Source: Selaginella moellendorffii
Lineage: Eukaryota > Streptophyta > Lycopodiopsida > Selaginellales > Selaginellaceae
Reading direction: 5' to 3'
Assembly (NCBI RefSeq): GCF_000143415.4
Contig: NW_003314355.1
Span: 685,944 to 749,943, forward strand
Length of the DNA: 64,000 nucleotides
This document shows positions 53,571 through 63,819 of this stretch, piece by piece. The notes beneath the pieces are model-generated. The model made no database searches. It was given only the letters and a program-made list of their open reading frames with translations, and was not told where the DNA came from. Each line of letters opens with the position of its first letter. Positions within the stretch are counted from its first letter, which is position 1. Made by a program: the position numbers and the translations under genes.

Positions 53571-56500
53571 ATGGCCTTCAGGGTTGGGGAAAAGGTTTAC
53601 ATTTTGAATGGTGGGAAGAGAGTTGCAAAAGGGACCCTTGTGTCTATGGATCGGAACTTTGTTATACACTGTCAAAGGCTTGGGGAAGGCAATGCTGCTG
53701 TATCAGTAGAGACTGTCTTCGATGGGAATGTAGTCGCTATTGAACGAGGAGAGATGGTCGTTGGGGTAAATATTGTTGTTGCCTTGAAAAATCTTCAGAA
53801 GAAAGCAGATGTTGGGGATAGCGCAAGTGCGACGCATGTTCCCTCCGTGGATCTTAAGAACCATGCTACATGGATTCAGGCAAAGGTGTTTCTAAACAAC
53901 CCCGAGGGGGAGGTGGTAGCTGAGGGCTTAGCCACAGTTGTCGATCCAAGAGATGCGGTTGCTAATCAAGAATTGGGCTGGGATTATATTGGAGTTGCAA
54001 TTTTAGAGGTTGTTGACACAGAAGAAAACAGTCTGACTATTGGAAGCATTGTGTGGTGGAAATTAAGGCACTTAGTGTTTAAGAATGTGAAGGATTCACA
54101 ATCAAACACCACTACAACTGATGACAGAACATCTCTTCATGGGAAAAGAAAGTACACCTTCCTAAAGCGCAGCCAAAGGGATCTGAGCAACGAACCGAAA
54201 AGGCAGAAAATGGCGATGGAGGTTCGAATGGTCTCGACAGTTGCTTGTTGCAAGAGGAGCTGCTGTCAACATGCTGATTGGGATGCTATTGAAGAGGAGA
54301 GAGCAAGATACAAGACATTGTCCTGGAAGGCAGCTCGCAATTTTGTGTATGAGGCATTACGGTCATCTGTTGATGCTTCAGAACATCAGGTGGGGGGCAT
54401 GGTCTTCTAGAGGGGTTTGGTCTGCATGAAGGCATGGAGAATCATTTATGGAGTCCCTCGAACCACATTCTACAGAATCAAAACTGAGTTCGAGGAACAA
54501 AGGGTTCAACAGGCAGTCCATGGGAACGACGGTACGCACAAAACCAGGGGTCATGTTGTATATGGAGAGGCAATCTTCAAGAGGTTTGTCGAGACATGTA
54601 GCGAGCAGCAACCACATAAAACCCGCCTCTTGGAAGATGGAACACGAGACACCCAACGAGTTCTCCCTTCCATGTATACCAAGGGGGCCATATTGGAAGA
54701 TGTGAATCGGGAACTCCAGAGTAATGGCTACAGGAAGCTGAGCCAATCTAGATTTAGTAGATTGTGGAGCAACAGGTTCAGGGATGTGAGTATAGGAAAG
54801 TACTCCAGCTTTTCAAAGTGTGACGAGTGCACTGCTATCAAAATGGCTTTGTCGAAGAATTCTTGCAGCGCTCAAGAGCGAGAGACGTTGGTTAGAAGGC
54901 GGCTCGACCACAACATCGAGCAGAGAAGCTGCAGGACTGCATATTATCATAACAGGATTCTCTCCATGGAGAGAGCTGACTCTTACCTCTGCATCATCCA
55001 CGACAAAATGGACCAGAAAAAGACGTGCTTACCTCGACTCAATCCTGCCCCCAAGGCAATCTCTTCTTCCATGCAGCTGCCTGTGTCTCTGTTTGGCATA
55101 ATCGCTCATGGGCATGGTGCCCAGAACTATGGGAACTTCTTTGTACCTCTATGGGGTGGCGGGGGTGCAAACATGATGATTGCGTCCCTAGCAAAACACT
55201 TAAGGTCTTTGCAAAGTGCGCAGACTGAGCTGAACGGCCAACCCTTGCATAAGGCCCTTGTCGATCGAACCCCATACAGGGTTCAGCTGGAGGAGGAGCA
55301 AAGGCTTGCAGTATCGCGTGGGGCCCCATGCCATCCCAGTGAATATGTTGGCCGTCAGATTGTAGGGTTATCACGTGAGGCCTCATGCCATTCCGACGAG
55401 GCTGGTCGCCCGGTGAATGCACAGCCTCATCCAAACGAAGCAGAATCTCAAGGAAGTTCTTGCGGCCGATGTGGCCTTCCACCCCATCTTCTGCTCCAAA
55501 CAGACAATGCTGGCAGTGAGAACAAAAACATGTACGTCTTCGCGTACTTGGCGATGCTTGTTGCCAAAGGCATATTTGAAACGGTTACACTTGGCTTTCT
55601 CATGGTTGGGCACACTCATGAAGACGTCGATGCCATATTCAGTCACCTGGTAGAGTCCCTCCGGCGATCCAATGTCCTCACCCTCCCACAACTCTACGAT
55701 GAATTCCAAAATTGCATCAAAGGCACTGTTGAAGCTGCACTTCTGACAGAGGTTCCAGACTTTAAGGGGTTTGTAAGAGGCTACATCAGGGACGGATCCG
55801 AAACGCTGATTGGCCACTCCAAGCCTCTTCAGTTTCATTTCAGCATGTGTGACGGTGCTCCAGTGATGAGGTACAAGATGAAAGAATGGGACACAGTGTG
55901 GCTGCCAGTGGACGGCATTGAACTCTTCAAGAGAGATCCCATAACTGGGGAACCTATGATTCCTCAGGGTTCCCCACGGCCGATGCACCCGGATGGACTC
56001 AAAGACCAGGAAAGTATAGTGGCCGGGATTAGACAGCATATTGCCTTCTGGAAGAGGGGGTTGGTGTTTGGTGGAGAATCCTATTTTCAGAGGTGCAAGC
56101 CTTTGCTCGAATACTGGGAGAAGATTATATCTGCTATCCAAAATGGGCCAGTTGTATATGAAGAATTGGAAGAGTCCTTTTGGCCAGAACCCAGAGCACC
56201 AGATAGTAGCGGAACAATGTTGTCTGGAAATGCAGTGACAGATAACGATGTTGAGGATCACTATTGTGGGCCGAGGAACAAGAAGCCGGATTCAGCATTC
56301 AATCCAGTACAGGTCTGCAAAGGAATGGTCGTGCTTGTCAGACCCAGTAATAAAAAACAAATGATATGGGTGGGGCGCTGCATCACTGATGCAGAGGAGG
56401 ACGCGGAAACTAACTCCTTCAATGTAACTGTGGAGTGGTTCAAGCCAAGTTCCGGATATACGAAGGATTGCCTAGAAAAGAGATGGGTGCTGAATCCAAG

Positions 56501-56712
56501 GGATCCCAGCATGAGCATATCGGTGGATAATGTTGTGCATGGTTGGATGCGGAAGCAGAGTGCCACCATCACCTTGCCAGACCATGCAAGAGATGCAGCA
56601 AGAGCATTCATAACCCGGGTTCAAGGTGAGATTCATTAATATTCCTTTACTAAGTTTCTAATGTATTTTATTTCAAGGTGAACAATCCGAATCTGAATCA
56701 GAGGAGGTCTGA
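53571..56712 (+). CDS. Element X transposase candidate (DUF7869-like, RNase-H-type core)
   Basis: One frame runs from ATG 53571 (MAFRVGEKVYILNGGKRVAK) to 56625. A 52-nt intron (56626-56677) then joins it to the tail GEQSESESEEV, stop 56712. A single TAG at 54408-54410 interrupts it just before RGLVCMKAWRIIYGVPRTTF, a segment that looks like the usual 'G-x-x-VC-x-x-x-W-x-x-x-YG' lead of this family. Core motifs: IIHDKMDQKKTCLP (first Asp), LLQTDNAGSENKNMYVF (second Asp) and FLMVGHTHEDVDAIFSHLVE. This D...D...HTHEDVD order is that of DUF7869-type proteins with a predicted integrase-like fold. Two family palindromes (55313 and 55370) lie inside the frame. The N-terminal 160 residues resemble a DNA- or chromatin-binding module. 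About 1025 residues. That it is the transposase is inference from the core motifs and position. Confidence 0.65.
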
Positions 56713-56927
56713 TATAGTGTGTGAGGTAAAACAAAGATGATGTGACATATGCATTTACCAATCACACGTGCATAAATCTAATAATATGGCGTGTGGCCCA
56801 TATTAATGGCACATAAACCCATATTGTGGGCTTACGTACTTTATGTACCATCATTCCCTTGCAGCGTGTGTGTTGGTTTCCTTTTATAACACAACGAACT
56901 CCATATTTTAGGGTGAAGAGCGTTCTC

Positions 56928-57185
56928 ATGGCAAACACAAAATCTGTAAGTGAGGCAGAAAAGGAGACGGAGAAGGAGATAGGTGAAGATGTAGAATATA
57001 TAAGTCTTCCAAACTCCCCGTACTATACTCCAGGTGATCATTTTTCTGAACAAACGGCAATATTAACAACTATCGAGAACGCCCCAGTAACGTCAGAGAC
57101 AACAATCCAAAGCAAAACAACTGACCCGGAGAAGGATGATAGTACCGCTGAGAGTACCAAAAAGGAGGTGTCCACTAGCGCTTAG
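56928..57185 (+). CDS. Small acidic ORF of element X
   Basis: 85 residues from ATG 56928 (MANTKSVSEAEKETEKEIGE), rich in Glu, Thr and Ser, ending STKKEVSTSA. It is preceded by an in-frame start at 56826 that would add 34 residues of poor quality. It could be a separate small protein or a spliced 3' exon of the upstream gene. No domain recognised. Confidence 0.4.
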   Translation: MANTKSVSEAEKETEKEIGEDVEYISLPNSPYYTPGDHFSEQTAILTTIENAPVTSETTIQSKTTDPEKDDSTAESTKKEVSTSA

Positions 57186-57824
57186 GCTTATAATGGCGTG
57201 TGCCCTCATGCCATTTACTTGATCACCAAATACCTTTTTCCCTTTGCACTAGTATATCTTAATACCGGTCTGAGAAATAGAATGGCATGTGCCCTCAGGC
57301 CTTTTACTAAATCACCTTTGAAAGAAATGCAAGCCTCTATGTCGTAAAAAAAAGGTACTAGAGAAATTCCTTAATAATATGAATGTTATTTAGTTTCATG
57401 AAAATACACTAAGGGTGGTCAAATGAGTTAAATGACTTCTCCAGACTAGCAATGCCTCTTGCTACACCTTCACAATTAGATTCGTTAGAAAAAGATAACA
57501 TTGAATAATATCTAAATGTTCTCACCATTAAGTGATATGTCTGGCTAATAGGAATGACGTTCATCTTGGAAAGCTCACCACACGCTCAATGAACAAACAA
57601 ATAGTGTGTGCACGCATGCCATCGCTCTTCTTTAGCTTCAGATTCGGCTTGTTCACCTTGACAATGAGATTTATTATACAACCAGATGGACTCAGTCTGG
57701 ACATAAAGTCACCGCGCTAGTCACCATGCCCCAGATATGTCTAGCCCCTAGACAAAAAACATATAATTTCACGTCATTTTCAAATACTTGAAAATTTGTA
57801 CCTAGTCCCATTTTACTGAATAAA

Positions 57825-57846
57825 TCCCACTTTAACGAAATAGAGC
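57825..57846 (-). repeat. Right TIR of element X
   Basis: Perfect reverse complement of 44442-44463. The chromovirus coding frame resumes at the very next base (ATG GAT GTG TTT GAC). Confidence 0.9.
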
Positions 57847-60229
57847 ATGGATGTGTTTGACAAGAAAAAAGCTAGTGTACTACCTGTTCATCGGCCTTAC
57901 AACTGTCCCATTGATTTACAGGAAGGAGTGTCACCTCCGTGGGGGCCTATCTACAGGTTATCCCCGTCCAAGCTTAAGGCCCTCAAATAGTATGTGGACG
58001 AGAACTTTGCATCAGGGTACATTTAGCATTTGTAGTCCCCAGTTGGAGCGTCTGTCTTCTTTGTTAAGAAGAAGGATGGGAGTTTGCGTCTAGTCATTGA
58101 CTACCGAGGTTTGAACAAAGTGACTGTTCGAAACCGTTATCTACTGTCCCTGATCTTGGACTTATTGGAATGCCTCGGCAATGCCCGCTTCTTCACCAAG
58201 ATCGACCTCCGTGGAGCATACAACCTGATTTGAATCCGGCCTGGTGATGAATGGAAGATTGCGTTCTGAACCCGCTATGGCCACTTCGAGTACACTGTCA
58301 TGCCATTTAGCTTGACAAATGCTCCAGTAGTTTTCCAACACATGGCAAACAACGTCTTTTAGGAGTTTCTTGATCAGATGGTGATTGTCTACCTCGATGA
58401 CATCCTCATCTACTCAAAAACTCAAGAGGAGCACAATGAGCATGTGTGCAAGGTGTTGGCGAAGCTGCGGGAACACGGCATATATGCGAAGCTTAAGAAA
58501 TGTTCCTTCGATCAGGAGTTTGTGGAGTTCCTTGGGTACATTGTCACTCCTGAGGGTATCACGATGGATCTTGCCAAAGTCAAGACTATTCTCGAATGGG
58601 AGCCTCCACAATCAATGTCGAACGTTTAGGTTTTCCTTGGCTTTGCCAACTTCTACCACAAATTCATTGATTACTACTCCGACATTGTCTTTCCTCTCAT
58701 GCATCTCACTTGCAAGGATGTTCCCTTCTTTTGGTCTGCTGCTACCCAGTAGGCCTTCGACACACTCAAGGCAGCCTTTAGTTCTGCTCCCGTCTTGATC
58801 CATGCTGATCCCTCACAATCTTTCTTCATCAAGGCGGATGCCTTCGACTTTGCCATTGGTGTTGTGCTGTCTCAACTCAAAGCAGATCAGGAATTCCATC
58901 CGGTCACTTTCCATTCTCGGAAATTCCAGCTTGCGGAGATCAATTACGAAATCCATGACAAGGAGCTCCTTGCCATCGTGGATTCCTTTGGCGAGTGGCG
59001 TCGTTTCTTGGAGGGGGCAAGCTATCAAACAACAGTCTAGATGAATCACAAAAATCTCAAGTACTTTGCCACTACCCGAGTTTTGAGCCGTTGTCAGGCA
59101 AGGTGGGCACAATTCTTAAGTCAGGTTGACTTTGTTATCAAGTACAGACTTGGAAAGCTTCAGGGCCTTCCTAATGCTCTTTCAAGGTGCTCCTATCTCA
59201 GTCTCAGGCCTAGTAATCCTGCCTTCAATCAATAGGATCAGGTTATCCTCAGTCTTGATCAGCTTCAAGTTATGGCAATTTCCCTGGCCCCTCAAGACTC
59301 CTCCTTGATGGACGCGATCAGAAACGATTTTTAATCTGACAACCTCGCCAATGACATTTTCCCCCATCTTCAGGCTGGACACCTAGTGACTCCTGACTAC
59401 TGGCAATTTGACGAGTTTGAGTTCTTAGATGGCTTGTTATACCATGGGGAGCAGCTCTACGTTCCTGAAGGTGATACTCAAAGATTGGTCCTAATGGTGT
59501 GCCACAATAGCTTGACTACTTGTCACTTTGGCATTGCAAAAACCTATGAGCTGGTTGCACAGGACTTTTGGTGGCCTCACATGGACGATTACATCAAAGC
59601 TGTTGTTACCTCCTATGACACTTGCGCCCAGAATAAGATACCTTGCCACCTTCCTTTAGGTTTGCTTCATTCCCTCTCGGTCCCTTCAAGTCCTTGAGAA
59701 TCCATCTTGGATTTCTTGAGTGATCTTTCGAGTTCTTGAGGCTTCAACAACATTTTAGTCGTGGTGGATCGCTTCACAAAGATGGTGCACTTCCTGCCGT
59801 GTACCAAGGAGTTTTTGGGCAAGGACATGGCAAAACTAGTATTCAGAGAAATTTTCCGACTTCGTGGGATTCCTGCAGATGTGGTTTTGGATTAGGGACC
59901 TCAATTCATCTCTCATTTCTAGCAACGGTTCTTGCAACTGCTTGGAGTGAAGGCCAACCTCTCTTCAGCGTATCATCCTCAAATTGATCGACAGTCTGAG
60001 CGAACGATTCAGACGTTGGAACAATTCTTGAGGTGCTTCATCAACTATCATCAGGATAATTGGTTCGATATCCTTCCCCTTGCTGAGTTCTCCTATAACA
60101 ACTCTATTCACTCCTCTCTTCGAATTTCCCCTTTTTTTACGAACCCTGGCCAAAATTCCCGATTCAATCTCTCACTTCCTTCCCCATCCGAATCCTCTTG
60201 TTCAAATCCCCGCTTTGAGGCATTTGTCT
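57847..60229 (+). pseudogene. Chromovirus C pol: RT, RNase H, integrase (decayed)
   Basis: Continuation of the element beyond element X. The reading MDVFDKKKASVLPVHRPYNC leads into RT ([40 protein letters not shown]), RNase H (FFIKADAFDFAIGVVLSQLK), the integrase zinc finger (GIAKTYELVAQDFWWPHMDD, CAQNKIPCH) and core (VVVDRFTKMVHFLPCTKEF, LSSAYHPQIDRQSERTIQTL). At least ten in-frame stops, many of them TAG where Gln is expected, separate the pieces. Catalytic residues of the YLDD box survive. Confidence 0.85.
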
Positions 60230-60234
60230 CCAAC

Positions 60235-60829
60235 TGTAAGCAACCAAAGGGAACGACTTGAGAGACGATCCATGGGGTTCAAATATAGAGGGAAAGGGCT
60301 CATGAACAAGAGTGCACCCCCTTTTCCAATCAGTTAAAGGTTTTGGGATATTTGGGGTTAAACGTCCTTGGGTTTGAATAGTACTGGGTTGGGTGACCTC
60401 CCGGGAAGTCCAAACTCAAGATCTTTACATTTGGTATCGGAGTGGTCTCGAGTTCGACTCTGTTGGTTGGCTAGGGGAATCACACCACATGTTGATTGAC
60501 ATCTGGCTGGTCCAGTTTGCTCCCACTGGGCTTGACCCGAGGGGTAGCGTGTCAAGAGAGTGGGGCTCTCGGGAGAGTTGTGGCTCTCAGCTTCCGTTCA
60601 CGAAGGCGTGAACTTGCAGGGAAGTGTGGTGGATTATAAGCAACCAAAGGGAACGACTTGAGAGACAATCCATGGGGTTCAAATATATAAGGAAAGGGCC
60701 TATGAACAAGAGTGCACTCCTTTTTCCAATCGGTTAAGAGTCTTGGGATATTTGGGGTTAAGCGTCCTTGGGTTTGAATAGTACTGGATTGGGTGACCTC
60801 CCGGGAAGTCCAAATTCAAGAGATTTACA
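60235..60829. mobile_element. TRIM (terminal-repeat retrotransposon in miniature)
   Basis: Two 195-bp direct terminal repeats (60235-60429 and 60635-60829), beginning TGTAAGCAACC (TATAAGC in the second) and ending TTTACA, enclose a 205-bp non-coding centre. A PBS-like TGGTATCGGAG starts 2 nt after the first repeat (60432-60442). A purine tract GGGAAGTGTGGTGGA precedes the second. The 5-bp target duplication is CCAAC/CCAAT. It lies in the integrase region of chromovirus C. Confidence 0.88.
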
Positions 60830-61450
60830 CCAATCTCTAGGAAATCCATAACTCTATCTCCTTTCACCTCCATTGTGCTTAGGAATCTCATAAAACATTC
60901 ACCAATGTCCATCGTCAGAATTGTTCCACTTACAATATTGGGGATAAAGTCTGGCTCCTCAGGCGAAATATCTCCACCACTAGGCCATGTCCTAAACTCA
61001 ATTTCACATGCCTTGGTCCTTTCCCTATCACTGCCATTATTAATCTTGTCACTTATCACCTTGCACTTCTCTCCTCATATCAAATTCACCTTGTTTTTCA
61101 CTCTCTCCTTGAGCTTTATATTCCCAGTCCTATTCCAAATCGGGTCATTCCTCTACGTCCACCAATGCAGCTCGAGGATGGGTCTGAGTACGAGGTTTAG
61201 GACATCCTTGATTCCAAGATCTCATGGGCTAAACTCTATTATTTGGTAGATTGGAAGGGTTATAGACCTAAAGAACGCACTTGGGAACCTGTGGACAATC
61301 TGATTCATTCTCCTGATCTTGTTCAAGACTTCCACTACCGCTATCGTTCTCATTCCAGTCCTCATTCTTTTCATTCTCCATCTCTCGTCTTTCAACACCC
61401 ATCTTATCCTCCTCTTCGTTCTCATTCATGTCCTCATTCCACTCGTTCTT
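60830..61450 (+). pseudogene. Chromovirus C integrase C-terminus and chromodomain (decayed)
   Basis: After the TRIM the text continues KVWLLRRNISTTRPCPKLNF, then RVIPLRPPMQLEDGSEYEV, a stop, DILDSKISWAKLYYLVDWKG and RPKERTWEPVDNLIHSPDLV. The last two are a chromodomain (61173-61345). A His/Ser-rich tail follows to TGA near 61450, then the purine tract GAGGAGGGGGTGC before the LTR. Confidence 0.8.
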
Positions 61451-61463
61451 GAGGAGGGGGTGC

Positions 61464-61785
61464 TGTCAGGAATCCCTCAATTCTTGCCACATTCCTGACT
61501 CTTGAGACACTTCCCTATTCCTAACTCTCTGATTTCCCTTACGATTCTTGATTCTTGAACCACATTCCTAATGATGATATGGCAACTCCTCGACCTCAGC
61601 TATATTTAGGCCATCTTCGATCCAAGAGTGGTGGAGCTCATCAACCTATAGTATATATAGGTTAGCCTTGCTCCATTTCTCCACAATCTAAATAAACACC
61701 AATTTAAGGCTTTTTCTTCATCTCCACTAGCTTTTCTCTTTGTCTTCTGCATTTTCCAGTCCTGATCTTGTTGGGGATCTTGACA
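61464..61785 (+). mobile_element. 3' LTR of chromovirus C
   Basis: 322 bp starting TGTCAGGAATCCC and ending ATCTTGACA, preceded by a polypurine tract. It matches the 5' LTR at 42142-42463 with moderate divergence. Confidence 0.88.
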
Positions 61786-63819
61786 CCCGCCTAAAGCAAG
61801 AGAATCATGGTAGGCATGGAGAAATTGCGGAATAAATACAAAAGGCACCACTAACCGTAAAAGATTATCAAGAACTGTCCCCACAAAATAAAGAAGGCCG
61901 TCTTCAAAGCAATATTGATAATGTAAATGCCAGAATGGCAAGTCATTAACAAGTGATGCAAGATTCTCAAACCTATCTTGAAGCTTTCAAATCCATGGCT
62001 CAATCTTTTGAGCATCGTAAACCTCATCAAGAGAAGGTAAATCTTGTTTTACACCTTGTGGATACTGAATGTCAAGTACAATAACCACTAACGGCACAAA
62101 ATCCTTATCAAGAAAATCCACAAATGTTGGAATAACAAGTTCGTCAAAAACATAAGAAGAAAATGAAAAAGGAAGAGGAGCTCAAGAAAGGGCATCAGTA
62201 TCAACCATAAAACTCCCCAGGCGATAAACAACATCAAAATTATATATCGGAAACTTCAAAGCCCACCGAGCAGTATAACTAACCAAGTTCTTCCACTTCA
62301 ATAATGAAGTAACAGCAACATAATCACTTTTTAGTAATGTCTAAGAACCATATAGATATGTATGAAGTTTATGTAAACCCCAAACTACTGCTAAACACTC
62401 CTTTACTGTCGTGGAGTAATTCACCTCTGTTGGTTGTAATGTATAGCTTATATACACAATGGGATGGCGCTAACCAGGCACACTTGGGCTCTCTTGCATT
62501 AACACACATCCAAGACCAATATCAAAAGCATTCACACACAAATGAAAAGTCGAGTGTAGTCTAGATATGCCAAAACTGGAGTCGTTAATAACTCTTTGAG
62601 ATCCATGAATGCTCGCTCACAATCTGGAGACCAAATAAAAGAAGATGTTAATGACTTTAGTAACACTCGTAATGGTGCAGTACAATCAAAAAGATGATCC
62701 ACAAAATGATCGAGATACTATATCTTACCCAGGAAGTATTGCATATCATTTACACACTTCGAAGTAAAGAACTTTTAAACAGCCACAAATCTGTTAGGAT
62801 CAACTTGCAAACCCTCACAAAAAATATAGTACCTAAGATAAATTGTGTTTTTGGACCTAAACATACACTTCAATTGCTTTAGCTTTAAACCAACGTTCCA
62901 TAACCAATCCAACACTTTACAAACATCACAGATATGTTCCTCCCACGTCCCCTCCAAATGAGCAAGATATTATTAATGAAGTCAGTAGTCACCTCTGGCA
63001 TATCACAAAGAATCTCATCCATCATCTGTTGGAAAGTTACTGGAGCATTGTTCAAACCAAATGGCATCACCAAAAACTCATACAAACCAAATAGCGTACG
63101 AAAAACAATCTTAAGAATATCTTCTTCAGCCATCATTACTTGCTAGTACCCAGAAGCAAGATCTAGTTTGGTGAACTAACGACTTCTCTCTAAACAATTT
63201 AAAAGATCAGTAGTGTGAGGAAAAGGGTACACATCCAAGGTCGTCATTTCGTTCAACAAACAATAGTGGATGCAATAAAAAATACTCCCATCAGACTTCA
63301 TCACAAGATGAGGTTCACATACCCAAAAACTCCACACGAAGCAAGAGGTTTCGAAAACGAATGCCAAATTGCATCACCGACTCAAATGGCCCTTGACAAC
63401 GATGATGCAATAATTGAAAGGCATCATCATAATTGTCAACATGTCCGAATGCACATTTAAAGACATCCTGGAGAACCCTCCAATCCCCATGAATCTTTGC
63501 ACTCAAACCATTGTACCATTATAGCACCATCCCTTGGATACACATAGGAAACTCATACAAATGTCAAGCATCATCCCAAGAATGACATGTGGCAATCACT
63601 GTGAAGTGATCAAACCAATGGTACACATCATCCCCAAGATTCCCATAAAAGAACTCCAGCTAAACGTGAGGATTGGCACCATGAGTAGGAGGAGTTGTAC
63701 CACATGCCATAAATGCTGCCATCAACTGAGTTTGGTTGTTCAATTGCAATCGCATAGCATCAAGCAATTGCACCAACTGTTGCTCCGAAGTTAAAGGAGG
63801 AGACTGCTGCTCTACCATG
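61786..63819 (-). pseudogene. Type-2 copy 2, gag to integrase start (outermost nest layer, right part)
   Basis: Read on the minus strand from ATG 63819 (MVEQQSPPLTSEQQLVQLLD): gag (MRLQLNNQTQLMAAFMACGT, WRVLQDVFKCAFGHVDNYDD), protease/RT with WVCEPHLVMKSDGSIFYCIH and [20 protein letters not shown], RNase H pieces, then the start of the integrase. It is cut at 61786. The remaining integrase is at 42141-41000. Unlike copy 1 this copy keeps much of the RT palm (FINNILL where the YxDD box would be, mutated). Stops are frequent. Confidence 0.78.

Larger units (their letters stand above)
44826..57622. repeat. Dispersed 22-bp palindrome family of element X
   Basis: Consensus half-site ATGGCRTGDGG with its inverse CCHCAYGCCAT. 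Copies read at 44826, 45903, 45978 (perfect palindrome), 47193, 47384, 47525 (partial), 48997, 50274, 50334, 50411, 51176, 51310, 51470, 51549, 52406, 52478, 53093, 53191, 53361, 53397, 53467, 55313, 55370, 56786, 57193, 57280 and 57601. Spacing is irregular (30 bp to over 1.5 kb). They lie in introns, in intergenic DNA and in a few coding stretches. None was noticed outside element X in this window. Confidence 0.9.
44442..57846. mobile_element. Element X: 13.4-kb DNA transposon with 22-bp TIRs
   Basis: Both ends carry the same 22-bp inverted terminal repeat starting GCTCTATTTCGTTAAAG (44442-44463 and 57825-57846, perfect). It interrupts the chromovirus C pol exactly between YHDF and DVFDKKKA, so the insertion is demonstrated by homology on both sides. 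Inside are a plus-strand transposase-like gene, a small acidic ORF, a long divergent minus-strand transcription unit, and about 27 copies of a 22-bp palindrome. No retrotransposon hallmark is present inside. A target duplication is not evident: flanks are CCATTCAA and ATGGATGT, with 8 extra nt on the left. Superfamily is unassigned. Confidence 0.88.
42142..61785 (+). mobile_element. Chromovirus C (second gypsy lineage), itself interrupted
   Basis: Plus-strand element inserted in type-2 copy 2. It has 322-bp LTRs at 42142-42463 and 61464-61785, target duplication CCCAC/CCCGC, gag at 42718, protease near 43795, pol from 57847 and a chromodomain near 61173. The gag text (VSFPAKFLGKRSELCRFLNQ) and fused chromodomain resemble the Sushi/Tcn1-like chromovirus group. 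The element is split at 44441/57847 by element X and at 60234/60830 by a TRIM. Many stops show it is dead. Confidence 0.82.

Noticed and set aside
44826-57622. CRISPR-like array
   Set aside because: The repeats are palindromic and widely and irregularly spaced, lie in introns and exons of a eukaryotic element, and there is no cas gene.
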